The notes beneath the pieces were generated by a model, which made no database searches, was not told where the DNA came from, and worked only from the letters and a program-made list of their open reading frames with translations. From DAOUFU01 sp034429275 (lineage in GTDB: Bacteria > Chloroflexota > Anaerolineae > Aggregatilineales > Aggregatilineaceae), in the NCBI GenBank assembly GCA_034429275.1, contig DAOUFU010000034.1:1-56031 (forward strand): a stretch of 56,031 nt of DNA. The letters run 5' to 3'. A program made the position numbers and the translations under genes. Below are positions 12,907 to 22,672 of the stretch, piece after piece (position 1 is the stretch's first letter; each line of letters starts with the position of its first letter).

Positions 12907-15417
12907 ATGAGCGCTGTGAAACACTGGCTAAAAATCGTGATGCTGATGGCCCTGGTAGTCGCCTTGAGCGACCTGTGGCGGCCATTGCCGACAGCGGCTC
13001 AGGCCAATGTCGATCTGTCGGTAAATGTCGGCATCGACGGCTACTATCGGCGCGGCTCATGGACGGCAGTCCGGGTCAACCTCAGCAACAGCGGCGATAG
13101 CCTGGACGGCTTCATTCGTGTGAGGACCGGTGGGGCAGGCGGCCTGTCAGAGACCACCTATCGCACACCGCTCGATTTGCCTCAAGGGGCGCGGAAACAG
13201 GTTTTTCTGTATGTATCGCTGGAGAGTTATGAACAGCGCTTGCAGGTCGAAATTGTGGACCAGCACGGTCGTGTTGTAGCACGAGATACGACGCCGCTGC
13301 TACTGGCTACACCAGGCGATCCCCTGTACGCGGTCGTGACGGAGTCGGCATTTGGTTCGGTGGACCTGATGGCGGTTGCGTTGACCAGCGGGCGTGGTCA
13401 CCAATCGAACTGGCTGATCGAGGACATTCCCGGTCAGGCTCAGGCATTGGCCGGCCTGGATGTGCTGATGTTCCACGATGTCAATACCGGCGCACTACGT
13501 GCCGAGCAAGCGGCTGCCATCCGGCAGTGGGTAGAAGCAGGCGGTCACCTGATCATTGCAGGGGGTGACAACTGGCAGCGCACTGTCGCGGGTATGAACG
13601 ATCTGCTGCCGGTGACACTGCGTGGCACCCTGGCGCTGGATAGTCTAGGGGCGCTGGCGGATTATGTGCGTCAGCCCGTTGATCCGCTCGATGCCGGGCT
13701 AACGGTTTCGGATAGCGTGCCTCTGCCGACCGCCCAGACGTTGGTATCGGCCAATGATGTGCCGCTAGTTGTGCGCCAGCCGATTGGCCTGGGCATGGTC
13801 GATTTTTTGGCATTTGACCCGAACGCTGAGCCGTTTCGATCGTGGAGCGCCAAGGATCGATTCTGGTATGCACTGGTGGCGTCTACCGGTCAGAAGCCAA
13901 GCTGGGCCAACGGCATCAGCGATTGGTCTATCGCACGGGAAGCCACCCTGACTGCCTCGACGACCACGCTGCCTACTTTCTTCCAATTGTGCGGGTTCTT
14001 GACGCTCTATATCGTACTGATGGGGCCGCTGAACTATGTGGTGCTGCGTAAGTTAAATCGCCGCGAGCTGGCATGGTTCACCATCCCGGCATTTATCGTG
14101 ATCTTCAGCGTGCTGGCGTACCAGGTCGGTTTTAATTTGCGCGGGTCGGTTCCCAAGGTCAACCAACTGGCGGTGATCCAGGTGCCGGACCAGGGCGAGG
14201 ATGCCCAAGTGATTGGGCTGCTGGGCGTGCAGTCGCCTCGCCGAAGCACCTACGATATTGCGGTGACGCGAGGCTATTTGCTGCGGACGCTGCCGGATGT
14301 GGGGACCGGCCTCAGCGTTCCGGTGACAATTACGCAGAGCACGCGTTATCTTGCGGAAGATGTCCCGATTGATGCAGGGACAATCGCCAGCTTTGTCGCC
14401 GAAGGGTATATCCCTGCTCCGCGCCTCGATTATGAGGTGACCTGGGAACTGGCAGACAACGCTGCACCCCGCCTGATGGGACGTGTCACCAATACTACCT
14501 CTGAGGTGCTTGAGGATGCCGTGCTGTTGATCAAGGGCGAAAGTCGCTATCTGGGTACGCTTCAGCCTGGCGAGACCGGCACGTTCGATATTTCGCTGGG
14601 GCCGCAGGACCCCGCGCCGCTCACCGTCGCAAACGCGCAGGCGGCCTATCAGCCGTCGTATGGCGGCCCGTGGAATGTGTATCGTCGTTCGCCCGGCTGG
14701 TGTTTCACCTATCGCGGTGTGGCGCTGACCATGGTCGATGTGATGCGCGATGAGCAGTTTTCGTGTGCAATGGGTCGGGTGAGTGACAGCCAGCAGGAAA
14801 TCCGACGGCGGTACCGGTTGCTGGCGTCTCTGCTGCGGGAAAATGACCTGAGCGGCGGACGCGGTGCAGAAGTTTATCTGGCTGCGTGGAGCCGTACCCC
14901 GGTAGTCGAGGTCGAACTCATCGGCAAGCCGCAGCCCACGCAGGAAAGCACCAGCCTGTACCTGTTTGAACTGTCGGCGATGGTCAAACCGTCAACTGAG
15001 CGTGTGACAATTCCGCCTGGCCTGACGACGTGGACGCTGTTCACCGATCGCAATGATACACGCGTGAACCTGAATGTCCCGCCTTCGCGGTTCCAGGTGG
15101 GATCGACGACTCAGGCATCGTTTCAGTTCATGCCGCTACCTGCCGTGCAGCTGGCCGAGGTTGAATATCTGGGAATCGAATTCGTGCGGTCGGGGCCGGT
15201 GCGGTTGGAAATATGGGACTGGACACAGGGGCAGTGGAGTGAGCTGGAGCAGGATTCGTCTGTTGATATGATCCTTGTGGACCAACCCGATCGTTTTATT
15301 GGCCCTGAAAATGCAGTCAATATCCGAATCGTGACCGATGAACCGACTCTTTTCAACCATATTGACCACCTGTCGGTACATTATTATGGACGGTTGCGCC
15401 AACCGGGCACGTCATGA
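12907..15417 (+). CDS. large exported protein with central membrane segments
   Basis: 836 residues, no enzyme motif recognised. ATG 12907 follows GAGGCG. An N-terminal signal peptide (about 1-32, ending TAAQA) is followed by a beta-rich domain and an alpha/beta domain that resembles GATase/GldG-like folds (residues about 140-310). Two membrane helices lie near 355-415 (FLTLYIVLMGPLNYVVLRKL, then AFIVIFSVLAYQVGF), with a C-terminal soluble domain. The GPLNY...RRELAW segment is a hallmark, in my experience, of proteins placed beside ABC-2 exporters and MoxR/DUF58 genes. The ABC ATPase starts five bases after its stop. Confidence 0.65.
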   Translation: MSAVKHWLKIVMLMALVVALSDLWRPLPTAAQANVDLSVNVGIDGYYRRGSWTAVRVNLSNSGDSLDGFIRVRTGGAGGLSETTYRTPLDLPQGARKQVFLYVSLESYEQRLQVEIVDQHGRVVARDTTPLLLATPGDPLYAVVTESAFGSVDLMAVALTSGRGHQSNWLIEDIPGQAQALAGLDVLMFHDVNTGALRAEQAAAIRQWVEAGGHLIIAGGDNWQRTVAGMNDLLPVTLRGTLALDSLGALADYVRQPVDPLDAGLTVSDSVPLPTAQTLVSANDVPLVVRQPIGLGMVDFLAFDPNAEPFRSWSAKDRFWYALVASTGQKPSWANGISDWSIAREATLTASTTTLPTFFQLCGFLTLYIVLMGPLNYVVLRKLNRRELAWFTIPAFIVIFSVLAYQVGFNLRGSVPKVNQLAVIQVPDQGEDAQVIGLLGVQSPRRSTYDIAVTRGYLLRTLPDVGTGLSVPVTITQSTRYLAEDVPIDAGTIASFVAEGYIPAPRLDYEVTWELADNAAPRLMGRVTNTTSEVLEDAVLLIKGESRYLGTLQPGETGTFDISLGPQDPAPLTVANAQAAYQPSYGGPWNVYRRSPGWCFTYRGVALTMVDVMRDEQFSCAMGRVSDSQQEIRRRYRLLASLLRENDLSGGRGAEVYLAAWSRTPVVEVELIGKPQPTQESTSLYLFELSAMVKPSTERVTIPPGLTTWTLFTDRNDTRVNLNVPPSRFQVGSTTQASFQFMPLPAVQLAEVEYLGIEFVRSGPVRLEIWDWTQGQWSELEQDSSVDMILVDQPDRFIGPENAVNIRIVTDEPTLFNHIDHLSVHYYGRLRQPGTS

Positions 15418-15421
15418 GTGA

Positions 15422-16396
15422 ATGGGATCAATTATGGTGGAATCGACGGAATATATCATCGAAACGCACGGGTTGGTCAAGCGGTATGGCAAGCTGGTTG
15501 CGGTCAACGATCTGAATTTGCGTGTTCCGCGTGGTGCGATCTACGGATTCGTAGGTCCAAACGGGGCGGGCAAGACAACAACCATGCGCATCCTGACCAC
15601 ACTCATCACGCCGACGGCGGGGGATGTCTTTGTGGCAGGCTATTCGGTCAAAGCCTACCCGCGCGAAGTACGCCGGGCGATCGGCTATATGCCCGACTTT
15701 TTCGGCGTGTACGATGATATGAAAGGCTGGGAATACCTGGACTTTTTCGCCGCGTGCTACGAAATCCCGGAGCGCGATCGGCCCGGCCTGATCAACGATC
15801 TGCTCGCGCTGGTAGATTTGACTCATCGCCGCGACGATATGGTAGAAAAACTGAGCCGGGGCATGAAGCAGCGACTGTCGCTGGCTCGCACTCTGGCGCA
15901 TGATCCCGAAGTGTTGATTCTTGACGAACCGGCATCCGGCCTGGATCCGCGCGCACGCATTGAAATCCGCGAATTGCTGGTGGAGATGGCGCGGATGGGC
16001 AAGACAATCTTCTTTTCATCGCATATCCTGGCTGATGTTGCGGAGATTTGTACCCACCTGGGGATCATCGAAGATGGCAAAATGGTCGCGCAGGGAACTG
16101 TTGAGGAAATCCGCCGACAGTTGATGCCCACGCGCGAGATTACAATCACACTGCTGGATCGGATGGACGAGGCCAAAGCTGCTCTCGCGCAAATCCCTGA
16201 GGTAGTAGCCGTGCATGACCTGGCCCCGGAACATGGGCGAAAGCGGATCAAAGTGGAGTATAGCGGAGACGACGCAGGGGTGAGTGCGCTGCTTCGGACG
16301 TTGTCGGGCCAGGGTATCCCGGTGGTGAGCTTCACCGAGGAAACACGTGACCTGGAGGCGGTTTTTATGCGTGCGACACGGGGCATCGTTTCGTAA
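15422..16396 (+). CDS. ABC-2 type exporter, ATP-binding subunit
   Basis: 324 residues. Walker A GPNGAGKTT, signature LSRGMKQR, Walker B LILDEP and an H-loop SSH are visible. The C-terminal 90 residues match the regulatory extension of the CcmA/GldA/NatA group. The start is ambiguous between ATG 15422 and ATG 15434 (weak GGGAT upstream); both give the same domains. It should pair with the permease at 16421. Gene order with the preceding exported protein resembles the gld/ABC-2 arrangement. Substrate unknown. Confidence 0.88.
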   Translation: MGSIMVESTEYIIETHGLVKRYGKLVAVNDLNLRVPRGAIYGFVGPNGAGKTTTMRILTTLITPTAGDVFVAGYSVKAYPREVRRAIGYMPDFFGVYDDMKGWEYLDFFAACYEIPERDRPGLINDLLALVDLTHRRDDMVEKLSRGMKQRLSLARTLAHDPEVLILDEPASGLDPRARIEIRELLVEMARMGKTIFFSSHILADVAEICTHLGIIEDGKMVAQGTVEEIRRQLMPTREITITLLDRMDEAKAALAQIPEVVAVHDLAPEHGRKRIKVEYSGDDAGVSALLRTLSGQGIPVVSFTEETRDLEAVFMRATRGIVS

Positions 16397-16420
16397 CCGG
16401 GCGAGTGAGGGAGACCTGAC

Positions 16421-17377
16421 ATGACGGCAGAAAGTTCTGCACCGCCCCATGTAGGCCATGCACCACAACACAGCCGGATACATCTCTGGCGGTTTTTGAT
16501 CGATAACCCGGTGGTGCTTAAAGAACTTCGAGGGCGGATGCGCGGGGCGCGAGCGTTTGTCGTGCTCACAGTGTCTCTGCTGCTGCTGGGTGCATTTGCC
16601 TCGCTAATCTATGTCGCCGTTACCGAGTCATCGATGAATGTGAGCGGCCAGGTCAATGTAGGCGAGATCGGGCGCACTTTGTTTACCGGTGTTGTGGCTA
16701 TCGAAATGATGCTGGTGGCATTTATTGCCCCGGCATTCACAGCGGGCGCAATCAGTGGGGAGCGCGAGCACCAGACCTTCGAACTGCTCAAAACGACCTT
16801 GCTGCCTTCGTATGCACTGGTGTTGGGCAAACTGCTCTCGTCGATGCTGTATGTCCTGTTACTGCTGCTGGCGGCCATCCCACTTCAAAGCATCGCCTTT
16901 TTCTTTGGCGGTGTAGCCGAAACCGAGGTCCTGCTATCGCTGGCGATTCTGGCCGCAACCGCGTTGTTGTTCAGCACCATCGGGGTCTATTTCTCGGCGC
17001 GGTCGAGCCGTACCCTGCCAGCCAGTATGCTGACTTATACTGCCACGACTTTCATCATGTTTGGCGTACCGATTTTGTTGGGCATCGTGATGCTGGTGTT
17101 GGGGACATCGGCGCTGAATGCACCTTCATCCACCACCGAAAAAATCCTGCTCTATGTCGTTGGCGCGGTGCTGAGTACGAATCCGGTGGCGACGGCTGTC
17201 CTGACTCAGCGCATCTTGCTCAATGAGCGTTCGATCACCACATTTTCGTATACTCTAGTTAACGGCGAGACGATCACATTGATCTCGCCCTGGATTCCCT
17301 TCGTGCTGATTTACGTGGTGCTGACGGTGGTTGTGTTTCTGATGGCCGTCAGACGCGTCAAAAAGATACAAGAGTAG
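16421..17377 (+). CDS. ABC-2 type exporter, permease subunit
   Basis: 318 residues with six hydrophobic helices, starting near residues 48-72 and ending at about 285-310. It has the ABC-2 feature of a conserved cytoplasmic segment after the second helix (AGAISGEREHQTFELLKTT). ATG 16421 is preceded by GGGAG. It should form a homo- or heterodimer with the ATPase encoded directly upstream. The start lies 24 bases after the ATPase stop. Transported molecule unknown. Confidence 0.85.
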   Translation: MTAESSAPPHVGHAPQHSRIHLWRFLIDNPVVLKELRGRMRGARAFVVLTVSLLLLGAFASLIYVAVTESSMNVSGQVNVGEIGRTLFTGVVAIEMMLVAFIAPAFTAGAISGEREHQTFELLKTTLLPSYALVLGKLLSSMLYVLLLLLAAIPLQSIAFFFGGVAETEVLLSLAILAATALLFSTIGVYFSARSSRTLPASMLTYTATTFIMFGVPILLGIVMLVLGTSALNAPSSTTEKILLYVVGAVLSTNPVATAVLTQRILLNERSITTFSYTLVNGETITLISPWIPFVLIYVVLTVVVFLMAVRRVKKIQE

Positions 17378-17386
17378 AAGGGCAGG

Positions 17387-19345
17387 GTGGCGGCTGAGGT
17401 CGCTCAACAGCTGACGATGAACATCACGGCAATCTCTCATACTTCGGTTCACCTGACGCGCCAGACCATACGCTGGGATCGGCGTCTGCGGCTGGTGCGC
17501 AGCCTGCTGTTGGGGCCGCGTGCGATCATTGCCGGGCTGGTCATCGGTGTGATTATCGCGGCGGTGGCGCGGATGCGTCCCTGGCTGCTTCCGGCTGAAG
17601 TTGCACTGCTGACGGCGGGCATCACTGGAGCCAGCCTGGCGATCACCCTGGCGCTGGTCTGGCTGTGGCCACACCCCGTGATGCAGGCAGCACGCTATTT
17701 CGATTACCGCTTTGACCTGAAAGAACGGGTCAGCACGGCGCTGGAACTGGCAGCGGGTATCTTGCCCTATTCTCAAGAATTGGGCGATCGCCAGCTTGAC
17801 GATGCGATTACGGCGGCTAACAGGGTCCGCCTGGAAGCGGTGCTGCCGCTTCGGATGCGAATTAGCGACATAGTGATCGGGCTGGTGCTGTTTGTGGTGC
17901 TGCTTGTGCTGCTGCTGACCGGTAACCCCCAAGCCGATCAGCTCATGGCTCAGCGCGAACTCCAGGCGGCGATCGACGATCAAACGGCGGCTTTGGACGA
18001 TGCCATCGAACGCATCGAACAGAACGCCGCTTTGAGTGAAGAAGAACAGGCTGCGCTTACCGAGGCGCTGCGCGAGGCGCGAGAAGTCCTGGCCCAGGAA
18101 GGTATTTCGCAAGAAGAAGCGGTCGCGGCCCTGGCCCAGGCAGCCCAACAGCTCCAGGCGGCGGCAGGTGGTATGCTGCCGGATCAGGCATCTGCCTATT
18201 GTGATGCGGCGGCGCAGATGGCCGAGTCGGAGATGGGGGCAGAACTGGCACAGGCGTTCAACAAGCCCAACCTGAACGAAGCCGCGTCCGCGGCTCAAGA
18301 GATGGCCGAAAAACTGCCCCAGCAAGAGATGTCGGAGCAGGACCGCGAACAACTGGCTGAGCAGCTAGAACGGACGGCGGACTCTTTGGAATCGGTCAAC
18401 CCGGCAGTGGCTCAGAAACTGCGCGAGGCTGCAGAAGCACTGCGTCGGGGAGATATGCAGGCTGCTCAGCGAGCGTTACAGGAAGCCGCCGAGATGATGC
18501 GCCGCCAGCAGGAACAGCTTCAGAATTCACCCTTAGCGCAAAGCGCCGCAGAAGCTCAGCAGCAGCTTCGTCAGGGGCAGCAGCAAATTGCACAGGCCGG
18601 GCAGCACTCGGCTGCATCTCAGCAGTCCCAGCAGTCTCAACAGCAGCAGTCGGCCCAATCTGTGCCATCAACGGGTGAGCCGCAGGATCAGGCGAACCAA
18701 CCGGGGCAGCAGCAGTCACAGAGTGGCCAGGCTGAGCCGGGCCAGCAATCGCAGCAGGGGCAGCCTCAGGATGCCAGCCAGGGCCAACCCCAGGGAGGCC
18801 AGGGCCAGGGCGAACAGGGCCAAGCCGGCAGCCAGCCCAGCGACCAGGCGGTTATCGGTGAACAAGGCGGCGATTCCGGCAGCGAAAGCCAGCAGGCTGG
18901 CCAGGGGGGTGAGAGCGCTGTTCAGTCATTGAGCCAGGGCCAGAATTCCCAGCCGGGCGATTCGGGATCGGCCAGTGTGGGGCAGGGCGAGGGAGGTTCA
19001 GGGACGGATACTGTCATCGGTCAGCAGGGCGAAATGGGCGACACCTCCACCGGCCCGACCGGCGATGATTCGCCGCTCTACCAATACCAGGCGCAGAACC
19101 CTTCATTCAACCTGGGGGGGCAGAGCAACGCCCAGGTCGATATCGGCGGGCAGGCCAGCCAGGCGCAGGGTGCGCCCATTCGCGAAGGTGAATTCGGCCC
19201 CAATCCTCAGGGCCAATCCACTTTGTCGTATTCGGGCGTGTTGAGCAATTATATGGGCACGGTGAACAGGGCGCTTGAAAGCGGGCGTATTCCCCTGGAT
19301 CAACGTGATGTGATTCACGACTATTTTTCATCGCTGCAACGGTAG
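17387..19345 (+). CDS. DUF4175-like membrane protein with Gln-rich coiled-coil tail
   Basis: 652 residues. GTG 17387 follows AAGGGCAGG; ATG 17417 is an alternative. Three membrane helices lie at about 45-65, 70-92 and 160-180, then a long Ala/Glu/Gln coiled-coil region (190-390). A low-complexity tract of Gln, Ser and Gly (about 390-560) and a short ordered end follow. This architecture and the MoxR/DUF58/vWA neighbours match DUF4175 proteins, whose role is unknown. The Q/G tract has no exact tandem unit. It may act as an extended envelope spacer (inference). Confidence 0.6.
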   Translation: MAAEVAQQLTMNITAISHTSVHLTRQTIRWDRRLRLVRSLLLGPRAIIAGLVIGVIIAAVARMRPWLLPAEVALLTAGITGASLAITLALVWLWPHPVMQAARYFDYRFDLKERVSTALELAAGILPYSQELGDRQLDDAITAANRVRLEAVLPLRMRISDIVIGLVLFVVLLVLLLTGNPQADQLMAQRELQAAIDDQTAALDDAIERIEQNAALSEEEQAALTEALREAREVLAQEGISQEEAVAALAQAAQQLQAAAGGMLPDQASAYCDAAAQMAESEMGAELAQAFNKPNLNEAASAAQEMAEKLPQQEMSEQDREQLAEQLERTADSLESVNPAVAQKLREAAEALRRGDMQAAQRALQEAAEMMRRQQEQLQNSPLAQSAAEAQQQLRQGQQQIAQAGQHSAASQQSQQSQQQQSAQSVPSTGEPQDQANQPGQQQSQSGQAEPGQQSQQGQPQDASQGQPQGGQGQGEQGQAGSQPSDQAVIGEQGGDSGSESQQAGQGGESAVQSLSQGQNSQPGDSGSASVGQGEGGSGTDTVIGQQGEMGDTSTGPTGDDSPLYQYQAQNPSFNLGGQSNAQVDIGGQASQAQGAPIREGEFGPNPQGQSTLSYSGVLSNYMGTVNRALESGRIPLDQRDVIHDYFSSLQR

Positions 19346-19404
19346 CTCTTGGGCCTTTGAACTGGCTGATTGACAGCCAGAATGATCATCGGATAAGGAT
19401 GACC

Positions 19405-20067
19405 GTGAACAACACTATACGGTGGGCCACAAAGCTCTTGTTGCTGGGGTTGGTGATCGGTTTGACCGGATGCATTCAACCCGATGCCACTCCAACTGCC
19501 ACCTTTTCACCCGGCGTGGTAAATCCTCCAGCCGTTGTGTCCTCGCCGCCTCCAGCGATGATCCCGCCTACTGCCGCGCCGATCGGTGATGTGGCGTTGG
19601 TGACACAACTCATCTATGCTCGCGGAGATACTCCGGCGAATCTGGTCGTGTGGTACGACTCACCGCTGGGGCCGGACCGGCTGCAGGCGTTTTCGTACAC
19701 CAACCAGAATGGAGCAAAATGCGCGGGATTTTTGCTGCTGGCCTTCCCCGGTGGGATTCGCCAGCCGCAAAACGACAACGGCGCGAAGGGATGCGAGGCC
19801 CAGACCGGGCAGAACGCCTTGGTGGGCAGTTCGGTGATCGTAACCAGCGACGGTCAGCCCCATACAATCGTCGTGGGGCGTGTCGTTGACCCGGCAGTCA
19901 CGGCGCTGGCTGCCCAGTTCAGTGATGGGACGACGGAGACGGCCAACCCGATTGATGGCGGTTTTCTTATGGTCAAAGCCGGGCTGGCCCAGGTGATTAA
20001 CGTCACGGCCATTGATATTCTGAGCAACACTGTGATCCTTAGCCTGCCTGTAGTACCTGTTGGATAG
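19405..20067 (+). CDS. lipoprotein of unknown function
   Basis: 220 residues. The start is GTG 19405, with ATAAGGA six bases upstream; ATG 19399 is two codons earlier. A signal peptide ends in the lipobox LTGC. A P/T-rich linker (about 22-55) and a beta-rich domain of about 160 residues follow, containing two Cys (KCAG and KGCE) that could form a disulfide. No family recognised. It sits between the DUF4175-like gene and moxR, transcribed in the same direction. Confidence 0.6.
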   Translation: MNNTIRWATKLLLLGLVIGLTGCIQPDATPTATFSPGVVNPPAVVSSPPPAMIPPTAAPIGDVALVTQLIYARGDTPANLVVWYDSPLGPDRLQAFSYTNQNGAKCAGFLLLAFPGGIRQPQNDNGAKGCEAQTGQNALVGSSVIVTSDGQPHTIVVGRVVDPAVTALAAQFSDGTTETANPIDGGFLMVKAGLAQVINVTAIDILSNTVILSLPVVPVG

Positions 20068-20140
20068 CACCTGCTGACCTTGTGACTGCCGGAGAGTTCA
20101 CCGACTTTTGATTGTGCCTGCTTGGGCAAGGACAACACTC

Positions 20141-21151
20141 ATGAGCAATGCTGCATCACATGAAATGATCACTGTGGACGAATTCCACCAGACTGCCCAG
20201 GCGATTTTGGGCGAGGTAGGCAAGGTCATCGTGGGCCAGGATATCGTGGTCCGGCAGGTGTTGATCTGCATCATTGCGGGAGGACACGCTTTGCTGGAAG
20301 GCGTGCCAGGGTTGGGGAAAACCATGTTGATCCGCACCCTGGCAGATGTGCTGGACCTCAAATTTTCGCGCATCCAGTTTACGCCTGACCTGATGCCCGC
20401 CGACATCGTGGGCACGAATATTATGGAAGAGCGCGAAGACGGGCGGCGATACTTCCGGTTCGAGGCCGGACCAGTGTTCGCCAACCTGGTGCTGGCGGAT
20501 GAGATTAACCGCGCCACTCCGAAGACACAGTCGGCACTGTTGGAAGCCATGCAGGAAAAAACTGTGACGGTTGCCAACGAGCGATACCAGCTAAATCCAC
20601 CGTTTTTTGTGCTGGCCACCCAGAACCCGTTGGAAATGGAGGGGACGTACCCGTTACCCGAAGCGCAGCTTGACCGTTTCCTGTTCAAGATCGATGTGAT
20701 GTTCCCTTCGGTTGATGAACTGGTGGACATTGTCGGGCGCACGACAGGTACTGCTGTGCCCTATGCAGAGAAGGTTGCAACGGGGAATCGTGTTCTGGCA
20801 ATGAGCGAGCTTGCGCGCGGGGTGGCGGTGCCGTCACATGTCAGTCAGTACATCGCCGAACTGGTGATTGCCACGCATCCTGAAAGCGATCCTGACCCGG
20901 ACAGTATGATCCGCCAGTTTGTACGGTATGGCGCGAGTCCGCGCGGGGCGCAGGCGATAGTGCTGGGGGCGAAGGTCAATGCACTGCTCGATGGCCGCTA
21001 CAATGTCGCCTTCGATGATGTGCGCGCGGTGGCTCCGGCAGCTTTGCGCCACCGGTTGCTGCTCAATTTTGAGGGGCAGGCCGAGGGTATTCATCCCGAC
21101 ACCTTGATTGGCGATCTCTTGGGACGCCTGCCGGTCCCTGTAGGAGTATAA
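20141..21151 (+). CDS. moxR: MoxR family AAA+ ATPase
   Basis: 336 residues. ATG 20141 follows AAGGA. Walker A GVPGLGKT, Walker B LVLADEINRA, the sensor region ATQNPLEMEGTYPLPEAQLDRF, cut here at its recognisable core ATQNP and EAQLDRF, and the C-terminal helical lid (YGASPRGAQA) identify MoxR. The family acts as chaperone-like ATPases that mature or activate protein complexes, usually together with vWA proteins. Those partners (DUF58 at 21776, vWA proteins at 25363 and 27421) are encoded downstream on the same strand. Confidence 0.95.
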   Translation: MSNAASHEMITVDEFHQTAQAILGEVGKVIVGQDIVVRQVLICIIAGGHALLEGVPGLGKTMLIRTLADVLDLKFSRIQFTPDLMPADIVGTNIMEEREDGRRYFRFEAGPVFANLVLADEINRATPKTQSALLEAMQEKTVTVANERYQLNPPFFVLATQNPLEMEGTYPLPEAQLDRFLFKIDVMFPSVDELVDIVGRTTGTAVPYAEKVATGNRVLAMSELARGVAVPSHVSQYIAELVIATHPESDPDPDSMIRQFVRYGASPRGAQAIVLGAKVNALLDGRYNVAFDDVRAVAPAALRHRLLLNFEGQAEGIHPDTLIGDLLGRLPVPVGV

Positions 21152-21155
21152 GCAC

Positions 21156-21764
21156 ATGTCGGCATTGGTAGACCTTACCCAACGTATAATGCGCGAGCCG
21201 TCGCCTGATGTGTTGTGGGGGCTGCAGCCCATTTTGCTGGCGGTTGGTACACCGGAAGCCGAAGCTGCACGCCAGTTAGCCGGCGAGTTTTACGCTTATC
21301 TCAGTCAGGTGCGCAGCAAGCTTACCTCAAAAGGGTATAGTTCACTGGCGGCAACACTGGCGGCGGGCGCGGTGGGGACTCTCTCGTTGCAGGAGTTCAT
21401 GGAATCGCTTGCAGACGACCGGCACAAGACGATTGTCAGCTTGTTGGGAGGTGGGCTGGCTTCGTCATTTGAACTACTGTCCACCTTCCAGCACGTCAAA
21501 GCGTGGGAGACCGAGTTTTCGCTTGAGCATGACTCGGCAGTATGGACGCTCTATGGTGAATGGTGGCGTGTCTCTTGCGAGACGCAGCCGGGACTCCCGG
21601 CACAAGAGCGCGCCGGGTTAATCGATCACCTGCTGGCTCCCGTGCGCGATCCGCAAACGCCCAGCCAGACACGGATGCTGCTGGTGATCGGCCTGTACCA
21701 GATGCTGATGCTGATCCGGTTAGCTCCGTTGCTGCTGGCCGAAGCGGGCAAAGCGCAGCCATAG
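21156..21764 (+). CDS. uncharacterised protein between moxR and DUF58
   Basis: 202 residues, no family recognised. ATG 21156 lies five bases after the moxR stop, with AGGAG upstream. It looks all-alpha and cytoplasmic. The middle (about 60-120) is moderately hydrophobic but not a clear membrane helix, and the C-terminus (LLVIGLYQMLMLIRLAPLLL) could be a membrane-associating helix. Tight spacing on both sides suggests that it belongs to the MoxR-DUF58 module. Confidence 0.6.
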   Translation: MSALVDLTQRIMREPSPDVLWGLQPILLAVGTPEAEAARQLAGEFYAYLSQVRSKLTSKGYSSLAATLAAGAVGTLSLQEFMESLADDRHKTIVSLLGGGLASSFELLSTFQHVKAWETEFSLEHDSAVWTLYGEWWRVSCETQPGLPAQERAGLIDHLLAPVRDPQTPSQTRMLLVIGLYQMLMLIRLAPLLLAEAGKAQP

Positions 21765-21775
21765 GTGCAGGGCGC

Positions 21776-22672
21776 ATGGCCGAGCGAATCTTCGACGAAA
21801 AGACTCTGCGTAAGCTTGAGCAGCTGACCATCATTGCCAACAAAATCCGCGCTGGTGCGATAAAGGGTGAGCGACGCTCATCGCGGCGTGGGACCAGTAT
21901 TGAGTTTGCCGACTATCGTACTTATGTGCGCGGCGATGATCTGCGGCGCGTGGACTGGAACATCTACGCGCGTTTGCAGCGCCCATTTATCAAGCTGTTA
22001 GAGGATGAAGAGGATCTGGCCCTATACCTGCTGCTAGATGGGTCGGCAAGCATGGACTGGCCCCGCAGCGGCGAACGGGATGTGCACAAGTTCCTCTATG
22101 CGCGTCGCCTGGTGGCCGGGTTAGGTTATATCGGCCTGGGAACGGGCGATCAGCTCACCGTGGCGGCGCTGCGCGGCGATGCCATCGTGCGGTGGGGACC
22201 GCTGCGTGGGCGTGGGCATACGCTGAACCTGCTGCACTGGTTGGAAGATCAATATACGCGCGGGCAGATCGAGTTTAACGAGGCACTGCGTTTATTTGCC
22301 AACCGCACGCCGCGCCCTGGCGTGGTGATCGTCATTTCGGATTTGATGTCACCTGAAGGCGTGGAAGATGGTTTGCGGGCGCTGCAAGGGCGCGGTCATG
22401 AGGTGACCGTGATTCAGGTGCTTTCGCCAGATGAGGTCAGCCCGGAGTTAACCGGCGATCTCAAGTTGATCGATGTGGAGACCGGTATCCCTCAGGAAGT
22501 CACCATTGACGCCACCATGCGCGACCTCTATTTGCAGCGGTTGCAGGCATGGCAGGGTGAGATCGGCGCGTACTGCGTCCGGCGCGGGATTCACTATTTG
22601 CCCATCGCGACCAGCCTGCCCTGGGAACAGGTGATTCTGGCCGAACTTCGTCGTGCTAACGTAGTTCGCTGA
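21776..22672 (+). CDS. DUF58 domain protein
   Basis: 298 residues, no membrane helix. The family hallmark is complete: GERRSSRRGTSIEFADYR, then YVRGDDLRRVDWN. A vWA-like half follows, with the metal-site motif LDGSASM (DxSxS) and a later ISDLMSP. DUF58 proteins nearly always accompany MoxR ATPases; their molecular role is poorly known. The stop overlaps the start of the next gene by one base, so translation is coupled. Confidence 0.92.
   Translation: MAERIFDEKTLRKLEQLTIIANKIRAGAIKGERRSSRRGTSIEFADYRTYVRGDDLRRVDWNIYARLQRPFIKLLEDEEDLALYLLLDGSASMDWPRSGERDVHKFLYARRLVAGLGYIGLGTGDQLTVAALRGDAIVRWGPLRGRGHTLNLLHWLEDQYTRGQIEFNEALRLFANRTPRPGVVIVISDLMSPEGVEDGLRALQGRGHEVTVIQVLSPDEVSPELTGDLKLIDVETGIPQEVTIDATMRDLYLQRLQAWQGEIGAYCVRRGIHYLPIATSLPWEQVILAELRRANVVR

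Noticed and set aside
17255..18352. 365-codon open frame opposite the permease end and the DUF4175-like gene
   Set aside because: Arg/His/Gln-rich shadow of the Gln-rich plus-strand gene; spans two real genes.
18500..19050. Possible tandem repeats in the Gln-rich tract
   Set aside because: CAG/GGCCAG-like triplets recur but no fixed unit repeats; it is compositional bias rather than a repeat array.
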